A program made the translations under genes and the position numbers. The notes beneath the pieces were generated by a model, which was not told the DNA's origin, did not search any database, and worked only from the letters and a program-made list of their open reading frames with translations. DNA of 8,939 bases from Acidobacteriaceae bacterium. Its GTDB lineage: Bacteria > Acidobacteriota > Terriglobia > Terriglobales > SbA1. The first letter of the stretch is position 1. Each line of letters begins with the position of its first letter. The stretch covers positions 1 to 8,939 of the forward strand of contig JAFAGX010000215.1 in assembly GCA_019237515.1 (NCBI GenBank), given 5' to 3'. Shown piece by piece: positions 1-7,101 of this stretch.

Positions 1-1538
1 TAAGCGTAGTCGCTGGCAACATTGGAGACGCTGAAGGAAAAAGTGCCACGACCATTCGCGTCCGGCCCGCCAAAGTTCAAAACATTAAAAGCTGTAGATT
101 TGGGGGCACCGGCGTCATTCAAGTCCAACAATCCCGCACCGCCTGGGGTTGCCGGAAATGCGCCTGCCAAGGCGTACCGATTGTTGGAGGCATCGGCTCC
201 CAGGAAACCAAAAGCATAATTTCCCGACGGCGTCCCAAACGGAGTGGTTTGTTGCAGCAGCACTCCGGAGGCCGCTTGCGTGACACTGTCAAACTCAATC
301 AGGTTCGCGGCTGTGATGCTCGCGTTATTACTGGTAGGCACAAAGCTCATGTAGAACGTCAGGCCGGCAAAGCTCAAGGTCCCCAAGCCGTTGGCATCAA
401 TTGAATAGGCTCCCGTTCCGGGCCGGTTATCCGTGGCACCAGCGTCATTGATATCGATTTCGCCGGCACTGATGTTCCCGCCGCTGGCGGCAAAACTTCC
501 TGCCGCGGCAAACCTCTTTCCAGCTAGATCGAAACCGCTAACGAGGAACGCGTAATTTCCGGTCAAGTCCTGATTGGCACTGACTTGATTGACGGTGAGA
601 GTAAGATTTTTTGTCGCGATGGCCGGATTTGGTGTTGCGGAATCCTGAACCTGCACGCCGAATGTGGAGGTCCCGGCAGCGGTTGGCGTGCCGGTCAGCA
701 CACCGTTCTTCAGCTGAATTCCATTTGGCAAACTACCAGTTCCAGTCAGGGTCCAGGTGTAGGGAGGCGTCCCGAATTCCGCTTGCAGCGTGTAGGAATA
801 TGCTTGCCCAACCGTTCCGGGAGTGATCGTGGATGGCGTAATGATTGTTAGCGCCGGTGGAGGATTGACGGTGATCGTAAATGTCCGCTGGATCGGGGTG
901 CCCGTACTATCGGTGGCCTGAATCGTGACCGTCGAACTGCCCACTGCGCTGGGCGTGCCCGTGATGTTCACCGAAGCTGTGTTGCTGTTGGATAAAGTTA
1001 AGCCCGCGGGTAAGCTGCCTGAGAGAATGATCCAGGTAAAAGGCCCCGTAGCTCCGATCGTGCTGATGGTTGCGCTATACGGTACGTCCTCAGTGGCGAC
1101 GGGAAGCGAACTTGTCTCAAATTCGAATACGGCATTCACCGTAATGGTGACGCTTTGTGTGACAGTCGTGCTGGCCACGGACGTAGCGGTGACCGTCGCC
1201 GTGGTGTTCGTGGTCAATGCCGTGGGGGCGACATAAGTTACAGAGGTGGTACTTTGGCTGCTCAACGATCCGACGCTGCTCCCGAGACCCCAGGTAACTC
1301 CGGCATTCGTCTTGTCATTCGCCACGCTGGCGGCGATGGTTACCAGTTCTCCTTGCTTAACCGTGACCGAGCATGATGAGGTCGTGCTGGTTCCGCAGGT
1401 CACCGGGCTTCCATCGGAGCTTGGTGGCGTGGCCGTCAATGAAATGGTTACGGCGGATTTTCCGGAACAGCCTGGCAAAGCGGCAAGGCAAAGCGACACA
1501 GCAAAAACAACTAGCCCACGAACTCTGGTTTTAGACAC
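1..1538 (-). CDS. Putative Ig-domain lipoprotein with tandem GNYAF repeats (C-terminus outside window)
   Basis: The minus strand is open without a stop from a GTG at 1538 to the window edge (512 full codons), preceded by a good ribosome site (GGGAAG, about 4 nt upstream). The N-terminus is basic, then hydrophobic, and ends in a lipobox (LPGC, Cys about residue 23), so it should be a lipid-anchored envelope or surface protein. Order: a Thr/Ser-rich Ig-like domain (about 25-135), two putative-Ig domains of the He_PIG type (about 138-226 and 230-318, each with a 'LPxG...L...GTP...G' core), then two copies of a repeat beginning GNYAF at residues 327 and 439, exactly 112 residues apart. It has no catalytic motifs, so a binding or structural surface role is inferred. 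A 168-bp gap separates it from the receptor gene, so it probably has its own promoter. The last two bases (TA) could be Tyr or a stop; Tyr is more likely because the second repeat is incomplete. Confidence 0.85.
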   Translation of the reverse strand, partial: MSKTRVRGLVVFAVSLCLAALPGCSGKSAVTISLTATPPSSDGSPVTCGTSTTSSCSVTVKQGELVTIAASVANDKTNAGVTWGLGSSVGSLSSQSTTSVTYVAPTALTTNTTATVTATSVASTTVTQSVTITVNAVFEFETSSLPVATEDVPYSATISTIGATGPFTWIILSGSLPAGLTLSNSNTASVNITGTPSAVGSSTVTIQATDSTGTPIQRTFTITVNPPPALTIITPSTITPGTVGQAYSYTLQAEFGTPPYTWTLTGTGSLPNGIQLKNGVLTGTPTAAGTSTFGVQVQDSATPNPAIATKNLTLTVNQVSANQDLTGNYAFLVSGFDLAGKRFAAAGSFAASGGNISAGEIDINDAGATDNRPGTGAYSIDANGLGTLSFAGLTFYMSFVPTSNNASITAANLIEFDSVTQAASGVLLQQTTPFGTPSGNYAFGFLGADASNNRYALAGAFPATPGGAGLLDLNDAGAPKSTAFNVLNFGGPDANGRGTFSFSVSNVASDYA

Positions 1539-1572
1539 AGCTCTTCCCTTTTAGGATCGCGAAATAGTCTTC

Positions 1573-1584
1573 AATCAGCTGATT
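1573..1584. promoter_or_regulatory. Perfect 12-bp palindrome upstream of the lipoprotein gene, possible operator
   Basis: AATCAGCTGATT is its own reverse complement and lies about 35 bp before the GTG start of the lipoprotein gene. On the minus strand it overlaps a weak -35-like TTGTAA (1588-1583), followed after 16 bp by a weak -10-like TATTTC (1566-1561). A dimeric repressor site is possible. The promoter matches are poor, so this rests mainly on the palindrome and its position. Confidence 0.3.
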
Positions 1585-1614
1585 ACAATATCCATAACGA
1601 ATTTTGATTGAGGA

Positions 1615-1626
1615 CGGCTTCAGCCG
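1615..1626. repeat. Short inverted repeat (CGGCT-TC-AGCCG) between genes
   Basis: This is a 5-bp GC-rich inverted repeat with a 2-nt centre, in effect a 4-bp stem with a tetraloop, in the gap between the receptor stop and the lipoprotein start. There is no following U-tract on either strand, so it is not a standard intrinsic terminator. Its sequence resembles short GC-rich hairpins scattered between acidobacterial genes, from general recollection and not from a search. Confidence 0.3.
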
Positions 1627-1706
1627 ACCTGTGCGGCACCCTGAACGATGAAGGCTTTTGGCCCACAGGGGCACACCTTATATCCACGACTCATTATGGA
1701 ACAGCA

Positions 1707-4667
1707 CTAGAACGAGAATAGCACCTGTAAATCAATCCGGCGAACCGCCCCCTGCGACGAGTATGGCCCGCCGGCCAGTCCATTGGACTCAGCAAACAAA
1801 GGCGACGTAAGCTCGCCGACCGGAGTGGCCAGATTCACGCGATTCAACAAGTTCCGCGCTGAAACGCTAAACGTCAGACTATAGCGTCGTCCGGAACTTG
1901 CCCCGCCAAACATGCCGCGCCCTCCCGCACTAGCGCCCGCCCCGGAGAGCCCGCCAGGTCCCAAGCCTCCGCCGGGTCCGCCTGAACCATGGCGTCCACC
2001 GAATCCCGGACCTCCGCTGGACGAACTCGCGCCTTTGATCTCGCGTCCGAAGCCAATTGTTTTACTGAGGCGCAAATTCAGAGTGAACAGAGTCGGTCCG
2101 CTAAATGAATTGACCGGAACGATCCTTTGTCCGCCCAGAGGCACTGTGTTGAAGGTTCCCAGAGGAGTACACAAAATCCCCTGGCTGACTGGAAGCTTTC
2201 CTGCACAAGACGTCGCGGACAGCAAAGCCGGACGGTCGTTGAAAATGGAGTCGCCGTTCAAATCCGTACCGGTGGTTACGTCGTATGGCATGCCGGAGCT
2301 GATGATCATGAACGGATTCAAGCGAAACGCATACGGCATCGAGATCGTGCCGCCGAGAAATGCCCGATGGCGCACGTCAAATGCCGCTCGTCCATAGTCG
2401 GCCATCGGATCGTACTGGTTGGTTAGAAAATTTGGCGTAGCGGTGGACCCGCCCGAAAAAAATCCGGCCCCACCGCCCGATCCGGAACCCGATCCGAGAT
2501 CACTGTTCGCATAGTTCAGGGTGTAATAGCCGAACAGCGACACCCGGGCACCGGCGTTGATCCGCACGTTGGCAATGAGTTGGTTCTGGCGGAAGATGCC
2601 TTCCGAATCGTATTGATAAATGTTGTCGCTGCCTCCGAACGGTCGAATGCCGGTTCCCGGTCCCGTATAGGTGCCGGGCAGTGGAGCATTGGCATTTCGC
2701 AGAAAGAACAAGTGCTGGCCGTTGGAATTCAAATAAGTCACCGCGACCGTAGCGCCCTTGGTGATCTGGCGCTCAATGCTGGCCGCCGACTGAATCGTTC
2801 GAGGTGCTTGCAAGGTCGGAGAAACCTGATAAATCGTGGGCGAGACCTGGGCACCGGCCAGGGTCGAAGGGATATTCGCAAAGAAAACCGGGTTCGAGAC
2901 AATAAATTGCTGCTGCGTGATCCCGTTCAGTCGCTCTGCTTGTTCGATCAGGTTATACGAAAAGCGCTCGTAGAAAATTCCAAAGCCGGCCCGCAAAACA
3001 GTTTTGGGAGAAGGATTATTGCGGCGGCCCAGTCCCCAAGCCAACGAAAGCCGAGGAGCCCAATCGCCGTGATCGTGGATCTGATTCTGGGTTTCGAACC
3101 TGAGCCCGTAGCTCAACGTGAAGTTCGGCCGGACGCGCCAGTCATCCTGCAGATACAACCCGGCATCCACCACGCCAATATCTACCAACGGCTGGCCCTT
3201 GGTCAGCGAAAACTGGGTCGGGCCGCACGGCTGAGGCGAGAGCGCGGTGCATGTGTTACCGCTCAGCAGCAGATTTTGATACGCCGCGAGCGATGAGAAT
3301 GTGAACAAGCCATTGAAATTGGAATTCGCGCTGCTTGAATCGGTCGTGCCGCGCAAACGCGCCCCGAATTTGATCAAATGATTGTGATGCACCACCGAGG
3401 TGTAATTCTGAAATTCGTAACGGTTCTCGTGATCAATCAGTGCGCCGTCCTGATTGCCGCCTCCCGTGAACGCACCTAAGACCATAATCGTGGGCGATAA
3501 GTTCTGAGCAAATTGGCTGGTGTTATCGCGATTGAACTGAAATCGCGTTTCGTTAATGATATTGGTGCTCAAAACTTGCGTATCGCTGACCTGCAGCGTG
3601 TGCTCATCCTCTGTGGAGTTGTACCCCTGGCTTGGTAGCGAGAACAGGCCTATCCCCTGGTTGTTATCCGTTTCGTGGAAAAACTGGTAACGCACCGTTA
3701 GCGTGTTGTTCTTGCTGATCTGGTAATCGACGCGCGGCCCGACGTTCACCCGTGTCCGGGGATTGGGGACTGCGTCAATAAAGGGCTGAGTCTTCGATGG
3801 ATCTGATGCCAGCGGCACAGTGGCATTCACCAGATCGGAATCATTAATATGCCGGCCCTCCACGTTGAAGAAGAAAGATGCTTTCTTGGTCAGCGGGCCG
3901 CTCACGCTGGTGTGGAAAAGCTCCGAATTGTATCCGGGCACATTCGGTGTGAACGGATTCAGCGAATTGAAAGCGGAATCATTTCCATCCAGAAAGAACT
4001 CGCCATGATATTGATCCGTGCCAGGCTTGGTAAAGATCTCGATCCGCCCATAACCTAGCTTGTCGTACTCCGATGAAAACGGATTCTGATTGATGCGAAT
4101 CTCGCGGATGGAGGATTTTGGCGGAAGCTGCCCGCCGGTAAATCCGTCGATATAAATCTGTCCACCATTTGGTCCTGCAGACGGCCCAGCGAGCGCCTGC
4201 AGGTCCTGCTCCAGTTCGTCGGGATCATCTGGCAGAGCATCCAGGTCTTTGCCTTTAATCACAATTGCGCTGGCATTATCGGAGGCGTCCGTGTTGACGC
4301 TTACACTCTCATCGCGAACGTCCAGCTTTTGTTTTTCTACTTCGATTTCCAGCGATATGTCGAACTGCTGCGATTGCCCGGCGGAAATTGCGACGTTTTG
4401 CTCGCTCGACAACGCAAACCCTTTTGCGGAAGTGGTGACGGTGTAATTCCCCGGCGCGAGTCCCTTGATTTCGTACCCGCCTTGCGCATCCGTGACGGCT
4501 TTGGCTTGCTGACCCTGGGAGTTTGTAGCGGTGACAGTTGCGCTCGGAATTACCGCGCCAGATGGATCCGTAACTCGCCCACGCAATGTTCCAGAACCCT
4601 GCGCAAGTGCGTAGCTGGCCACCAGGACCGACGCAACCAACGCAAGGTTCTTTAAATCTGTCTTCAT
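1707..4667 (-). CDS. Oar-like TonB-dependent outer-membrane receptor with carboxypeptidase-regulatory domain
   Basis: This 986-residue protein should form an outer-membrane beta-barrel that imports an unknown ligand, or displays or adheres in the manner of Oar proteins. Order: signal peptide 1-22 (cleavage ALA|Q), a CarboxypepD_reg-like beta-sandwich about 26-107 (GRVTDPSGAVIPSATV, later GGYEIKGLAPGNYTV), a possible TonB box (ESVSV) in the linker, a plug-like domain about 130-215 (IYIDGF at 171-176, later IEIFTKPGT), then a long barrel of alternating strands ending in the aromatic terminus VLFSF expected for BAM recognition. Two Gly/Ser-rich loops lie at about 721-742 and 881-926. The ATG at 4667 was chosen over an upstream ATG at 4787 because it directly starts the signal peptide, has AAAGAG just upstream, and does not overlap the DUF5666 gene, which ends 55 bp before it. 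The ligand cannot be told from the sequence. TonB dependence is inferred from domain order; the energising box is weak. Confidence 0.9.
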   Translation of the reverse strand: MKTDLKNLALVASVLVASYALAQGSGTLRGRVTDPSGAVIPSATVTATNSQGQQAKAVTDAQGGYEIKGLAPGNYTVTTSAKGFALSSEQNVAISAGQSQQFDISLEIEVEKQKLDVRDESVSVNTDASDNASAIVIKGKDLDALPDDPDELEQDLQALAGPSAGPNGGQIYIDGFTGGQLPPKSSIREIRINQNPFSSEYDKLGYGRIEIFTKPGTDQYHGEFFLDGNDSAFNSLNPFTPNVPGYNSELFHTSVSGPLTKKASFFFNVEGRHINDSDLVNATVPLASDPSKTQPFIDAVPNPRTRVNVGPRVDYQISKNNTLTVRYQFFHETDNNQGIGLFSLPSQGYNSTEDEHTLQVSDTQVLSTNIINETRFQFNRDNTSQFAQNLSPTIMVLGAFTGGGNQDGALIDHENRYEFQNYTSVVHHNHLIKFGARLRGTTDSSSANSNFNGLFTFSSLAAYQNLLLSGNTCTALSPQPCGPTQFSLTKGQPLVDIGVVDAGLYLQDDWRVRPNFTLSYGLRFETQNQIHDHGDWAPRLSLAWGLGRRNNPSPKTVLRAGFGIFYERFSYNLIEQAERLNGITQQQFIVSNPVFFANIPSTLAGAQVSPTIYQVSPTLQAPRTIQSAASIERQITKGATVAVTYLNSNGQHLFFLRNANAPLPGTYTGPGTGIRPFGGSDNIYQYDSEGIFRQNQLIANVRINAGARVSLFGYYTLNYANSDLGSGSGSGGGAGFFSGGSTATPNFLTNQYDPMADYGRAAFDVRHRAFLGGTISMPYAFRLNPFMIISSGMPYDVTTGTDLNGDSIFNDRPALLSATSCAGKLPVSQGILCTPLGTFNTVPLGGQRIVPVNSFSGPTLFTLNLRLSKTIGFGREIKGASSSSGGPGFGGRHGSGGPGGGLGPGGLSGAGASAGGRGMFGGASSGRRYSLTFSVSARNLLNRVNLATPVGELTSPLFAESNGLAGGPYSSQGAVRRIDLQVLFSF
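1890..2027 (-). other. Gly-rich low-complexity segment in the receptor barrel
   Basis: It encodes receptor residues 881-926, of which 22 of 46 are glycine, mixed with Ser, Pro and Ala and almost without charge. It interrupts the C-terminal barrel between two typical beta-strands (before: LNLRLSKTIGFG; after: YSLTFSVSARNLLNR). It is probably a long flexible loop. The reading frame is continuous through it and no simple DNA tandem unit is obvious. Confidence 0.8.
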
Positions 4668-4684
4668 ACTCTTTAGAACCATTC

Positions 4685-4698
4685 GGCCGTGAGCGGCC
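4685..4698. promoter_or_regulatory. Hairpin between DUF5666 and receptor genes
   Basis: GGCCG-TGAG-CGGCC forms a 5-bp GC stem with a 4-nt loop in the 55-bp spacer, ending about 17 nt before the receptor ATG. No U-run follows on the minus strand, so read-through is expected. It could tune stability or translation of the downstream message, or be a chance GC palindrome. Confidence 0.25.
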
Positions 4699-4722
4699 TT
4701 CGCGCGGCTCAATGACAGCACA

Positions 4723-5907
4723 CTATTGGCTCGCCGCCGCGGCATCTGCGCCGCCCAAATTCCATGGTGAAAGCAGCATCGCCGCACGACTGCCGTCCGG
4801 TGAGGCGCTCAAGATATCTTCGACCCCCGTAAGCAGCGTCACCGCAGTCGGGTCGCTCGCGGCACTGCCTTCTGTCGCAACGATCATCACCGCCGCACCC
4901 TTCTGCAGATCAGCCAGGCGCACCGGCGGCATTCGATTCAGCATCTGCTGAAAATCTGGCGGTCCACCCGGGCGCCGAAAACCTCCGGCATTTTGTCCGC
5001 CTCCAGTTTCCGCGGGGGCAGCTTGCGCGTTTGTTCCGCTGGTTCCTCCTTGCTCATGCTTCAGCCGGGCGGCAATGCGTTGGGCGACCATCGGAGGCAA
5101 GTTTCGAAGCTGCGAATCCGGATTGATCTTCAGCGTCACCGGCTTTTTGCTGATGAGGTCCCTCACCGTAACTGAGTTGTCCGCGGCGTCTGCCGAAATC
5201 ACCTGTCCCGCAATGTTTCGAAAGCTTCCAGAAACGATCTCATCCGCGTTGACTTCGCTTGCATCGGCGCTGCGGGTTCCACGCGCCCGCAGTTGATCGC
5301 CAACTTTGATCTGATCGACTGTTCCCGGTTTCGCATCATCGAACTTCACCGAATCAGGCGCGTACCGCCGGATGATTGTGTTCTTCGAGATACGCACAGT
5401 CGTCGTCTTGTTCCCAGCTATTGCGGAATTGGAAATGGTGACGGTGCCAGCACTTGCGTCAACTGCGGTGACCAGGCCCCCAACGCCGCGTTTTTGCCAA
5501 TCCTCGCGCTCCTGTTGCTGTTTCGCGACAACATCGCTCGCCTTGATAAGGATGAGCGACGAGGCCACCATAGATTTGCCGTCATCGCCTGGCTTTCCCC
5601 GCGCCAGCACGCGGTCGCCGATCTGCAAGTCTTGTGTAGTAATCGGAATTGCGCTCTTCAGGTCCTTAGCTCCTGGTTCGGTGCGCAGCATGCGGGTGGA
5701 ATCCTCGGTCGTAACTACGTTGGAGGTTCCGCTGTCGCTGGTAACCGTGAGATTGTTCCCCGAAATCGATTTGATTGTCCCGAGTACTTTTACAGTGCCG
5801 GTCGCCGGTGACACTTCCTGTGCCAGGCCGGACATGGCAAAGCTCAGCACCAGAAATGCGAGCCCGAGCGCGCGAACTGCGGTCGTCTCTCTTCGAGAAA
5901 ACGTCAT
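4723..5907 (-). CDS. Secreted DUF5666-domain protein, three modules
   Basis: This 394-residue protein begins with a clear signal peptide (residues 1-29, hydrophobic core LGLAFLVLSFAM, cleavage GLA|Q), so it acts outside the cytoplasm, probably in the periplasm. It carries repeated DUF5666-type beta modules, each with 'G.I..i....ltV' strands, a T-rich strand, then a 'dlqiGDrV.ArG' turn followed by 'A..l'. Module 1 covers about 42-118 (QIGDRVLARG), module 2 about 141-228 (KVGDQLRARG), and module 3 starts near 229 but is split by a Gly/Pro/Gln/Met-rich insert at about 286-327 before its closing LADLQKGAAVMIVA. No catalytic residues are evident; the molecular role of DUF5666 is unknown to me. The ATG at 5907 has only a weak ribosome site, but no better in-frame start precedes the signal peptide. 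It lies 55 bp upstream of the receptor gene on the same strand and is likely co-transcribed with it. Confidence 0.85.
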   Translation of the reverse strand: MTFSRRETTAVRALGLAFLVLSFAMSGLAQEVSPATGTVKVLGTIKSISGNNLTVTSDSGTSNVVTTEDSTRMLRTEPGAKDLKSAIPITTQDLQIGDRVLARGKPGDDGKSMVASSLILIKASDVVAKQQQEREDWQKRGVGGLVTAVDASAGTVTISNSAIAGNKTTTVRISKNTIIRRYAPDSVKFDDAKPGTVDQIKVGDQLRARGTRSADASEVNADEIVSGSFRNIAGQVISADAADNSVTVRDLISKKPVTLKINPDSQLRNLPPMVAQRIAARLKHEQGGTSGTNAQAAPAETGGGQNAGGFRRPGGPPDFQQMLNRMPPVRLADLQKGAAVMIVATEGSAASDPTAVTLLTGVEDILSASPDGSRAAMLLSPWNLGGADAAAASQ

Positions 5908-5968
5908 AAACAGGAGTGATTAGAAAACAGAATACCAGTCGAGGATACCGCGGCAGGCAGTAAAGAAT

Positions 5969-5974
5969 CGTCAA
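5969..5974 (-). promoter_or_regulatory. Weak -35-like box upstream of the DUF5666 gene
   Basis: The minus strand reads TTGACG here, five of six matches to the sigma-70 -35 consensus, within the 87-bp gap between the kinase stop and the DUF5666 start. No convincing -10 box sits 16-18 bp downstream, so this only suggests that the DUF5666-receptor pair may have its own promoter separate from the kinase. Confidence 0.15.
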
Positions 5975-5994
5975 ACGTCTGTAAAGATGTGTGG

Positions 5995-6960
5995 CTAGTT
6001 CCGAAGGTGAGGAAGCGGGTGCTTTGCCGCTACGAACTTCGTTTGTGAGGCAACGGTGGGAGAACCGTCAACTCTTCCTAGCGTCCGCCGCAACTCGCCA
6101 CCTTTGACGATGGGTGTCCCACCGGCTCGGCTCGCGACCCAACTCGCGATTCGGTTTGCGATGTCATTCATCTTTTCGAGCGACGAACCTCGCAGGTACT
6201 CATGCACCAGACCTGCCGTAAAGGCATCTCCAGCGCCAATCGTGTCACGCACCCGAACAGAAAATCCTGGGTGCTCGTGAATCGCAGTTTTCGTCAGCAA
6301 TAAACTTCCGCGGCTACCGCGTGTGATGCACACCAGCTTCGGTCCAAAATCGAGCAGCCGTTTCGCTGAGGTCTCGGATTTGCGGCGTGTAAATCTGAGC
6401 AGCTTCACGATCACGGGCAGTTCATCGTGATTCATCTTGATGATGGTCGCCAAGCTGATCGCCGTTTGCAGAATCTCTGCCGAGTAAAAGTGCTGCCGCA
6501 GGTTGACATCGAAGACACGAATCCCGCGGGTGGCGCGAAGAAATTTTTCGATGGTGCCATGGCTCTGAGGTGACCGCTGCGCCAGCGTGCCAAAACAGAC
6601 CGCATGAGCGTCGTTCGCAAGCTTTGTCCAGCTTTGAGTCCAATTCAAGAAATCCCAGGCGACATTTTCGTGAATCGTGAATCGCGGCTGCCCACTCGGG
6701 TCTAACTGTACTCCTACCGTTCCTGTCGGATGTTCGGCGTCCTGCTGCAGATAGGAAGTGTTCACTCCGAGACGCTTCAAGCGCTTTGCTGCCTTGCGCC
6801 CAAGCTCATCATCGCCCACGCGGCTGGCAACTACCCCTCGATTTCCTAAGATCGTACTGATATAGGCAAAGTTTGTTGGCGCTCCGCCAAGCTGCTTGCC
6901 CGCAGGAAGCATGTCCCAAAGCACCTCACCCAAACCTACGATTGTGAATCGCCGTGCCAT
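5995..6960 (-). CDS. PfkB-family carbohydrate kinase, fructokinase-like
   Basis: A 321-residue cytoplasmic sugar kinase of the ribokinase/PfkB fold, transferring ATP phosphate to a sugar hydroxyl. The N-terminus has the family's opening strand and GE..WD (GLGEVLWDMLP, residues 9-19), then the sugar-binding signature GGAPTNFAYISTILG (25-39). The Mg/phosphate NxxE motif is N177-H-D-E180. The C-terminal signature DTIGAGDAFTAGL contains the anion-hole GAGD with the catalytic base D245. All key residues are present and the length is normal for the family. GGAPTNFA and the E.LWD.LP opening favour a fructokinase-like enzyme, but substrate prediction in this family is unreliable and no sugar transporter or hydrolase is adjacent. 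The ATG at 6960 starts right at the first beta-strand, though its ribosome site is weak. It is divergent from the TPR gene and 87 bp from the DUF5666 gene, probably transcribed separately from the envelope genes. Confidence 0.92.
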   Translation of the reverse strand: MARRFTIVGLGEVLWDMLPAGKQLGGAPTNFAYISTILGNRGVVASRVGDDELGRKAAKRLKRLGVNTSYLQQDAEHPTGTVGVQLDPSGQPRFTIHENVAWDFLNWTQSWTKLANDAHAVCFGTLAQRSPQSHGTIEKFLRATRGIRVFDVNLRQHFYSAEILQTAISLATIIKMNHDELPVIVKLLRFTRRKSETSAKRLLDFGPKLVCITRGSRGSLLLTKTAIHEHPGFSVRVRDTIGAGDAFTAGLVHEYLRGSSLEKMNDIANRIASWVASRAGGTPIVKGGELRRTLGRVDGSPTVASQTKFVAAKHPLPHLRN

Positions 6961-7101
6961 AAATTCTGTTCGACCGCCAACCCCCGCCCGCGTCTTTACA
7001 GGGTTAACCTTTCGTGAGATCCCTCGCGCCAGAGGCGCCGCGGGATGACATTAAGTTTCTGTCGAATGCTAATTAGACAAAACCTACGTACTTTCGCCTT
7101 T
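6961..7101. promoter_or_regulatory. Divergent intergenic region between kinase and TPR genes
   Basis: Both flanking genes must start from this stretch of at most 141 bp (84 bp if the ATG at 7045 is used). It contains a perfect 8-bp palindrome GGTTAACC (7002-7009) and an inverted repeat GCGCC-AGA-GGCGC (7026-7038). A plus-strand TAGACA (7074-7079) is a five-of-six -35 match, without a good -10 at the right distance. Promoter function is inferred from the gene arrangement only. Confidence 0.4.

Noticed and set aside
585..1554. Several overlapping plus-strand frames of 70-103 codons
   Set aside because: They oppose the lipoprotein gene, which has a lipobox, ribosome site and Ig domains in one uninterrupted minus-strand frame.
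1660..1673. GCCC-ACAG-GGGC hairpin as a terminator of the receptor gene
   Set aside because: The stem is only 4 bp and is not followed by a U-tract on the minus strand.
1912..2397. Pro-rich plus-strand open frame of 161 codons
   Set aside because: Its proline-rich start is the complement of the receptor's Gly-rich loop, as GGN glycine codons read CCN on the other strand.
2580..3296. 238-residue plus-strand open frame
   Set aside because: It lies wholly antisense to the receptor, whose protein has clear domain structure; the Arg-rich translation resembles no family and is a codon-bias shadow.
4668..4787. 40-residue N-terminal extension of the receptor
   Set aside because: It overlaps the end of the DUF5666 gene, is Arg/Cys/His-rich, and would bury the signal peptide that starts at 4667.
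5372..5923. 183-residue plus-strand open frame
   Set aside because: Antisense to the DUF5666 gene; no signal peptide or motif, and the opposite strand has repeated recognisable modules.
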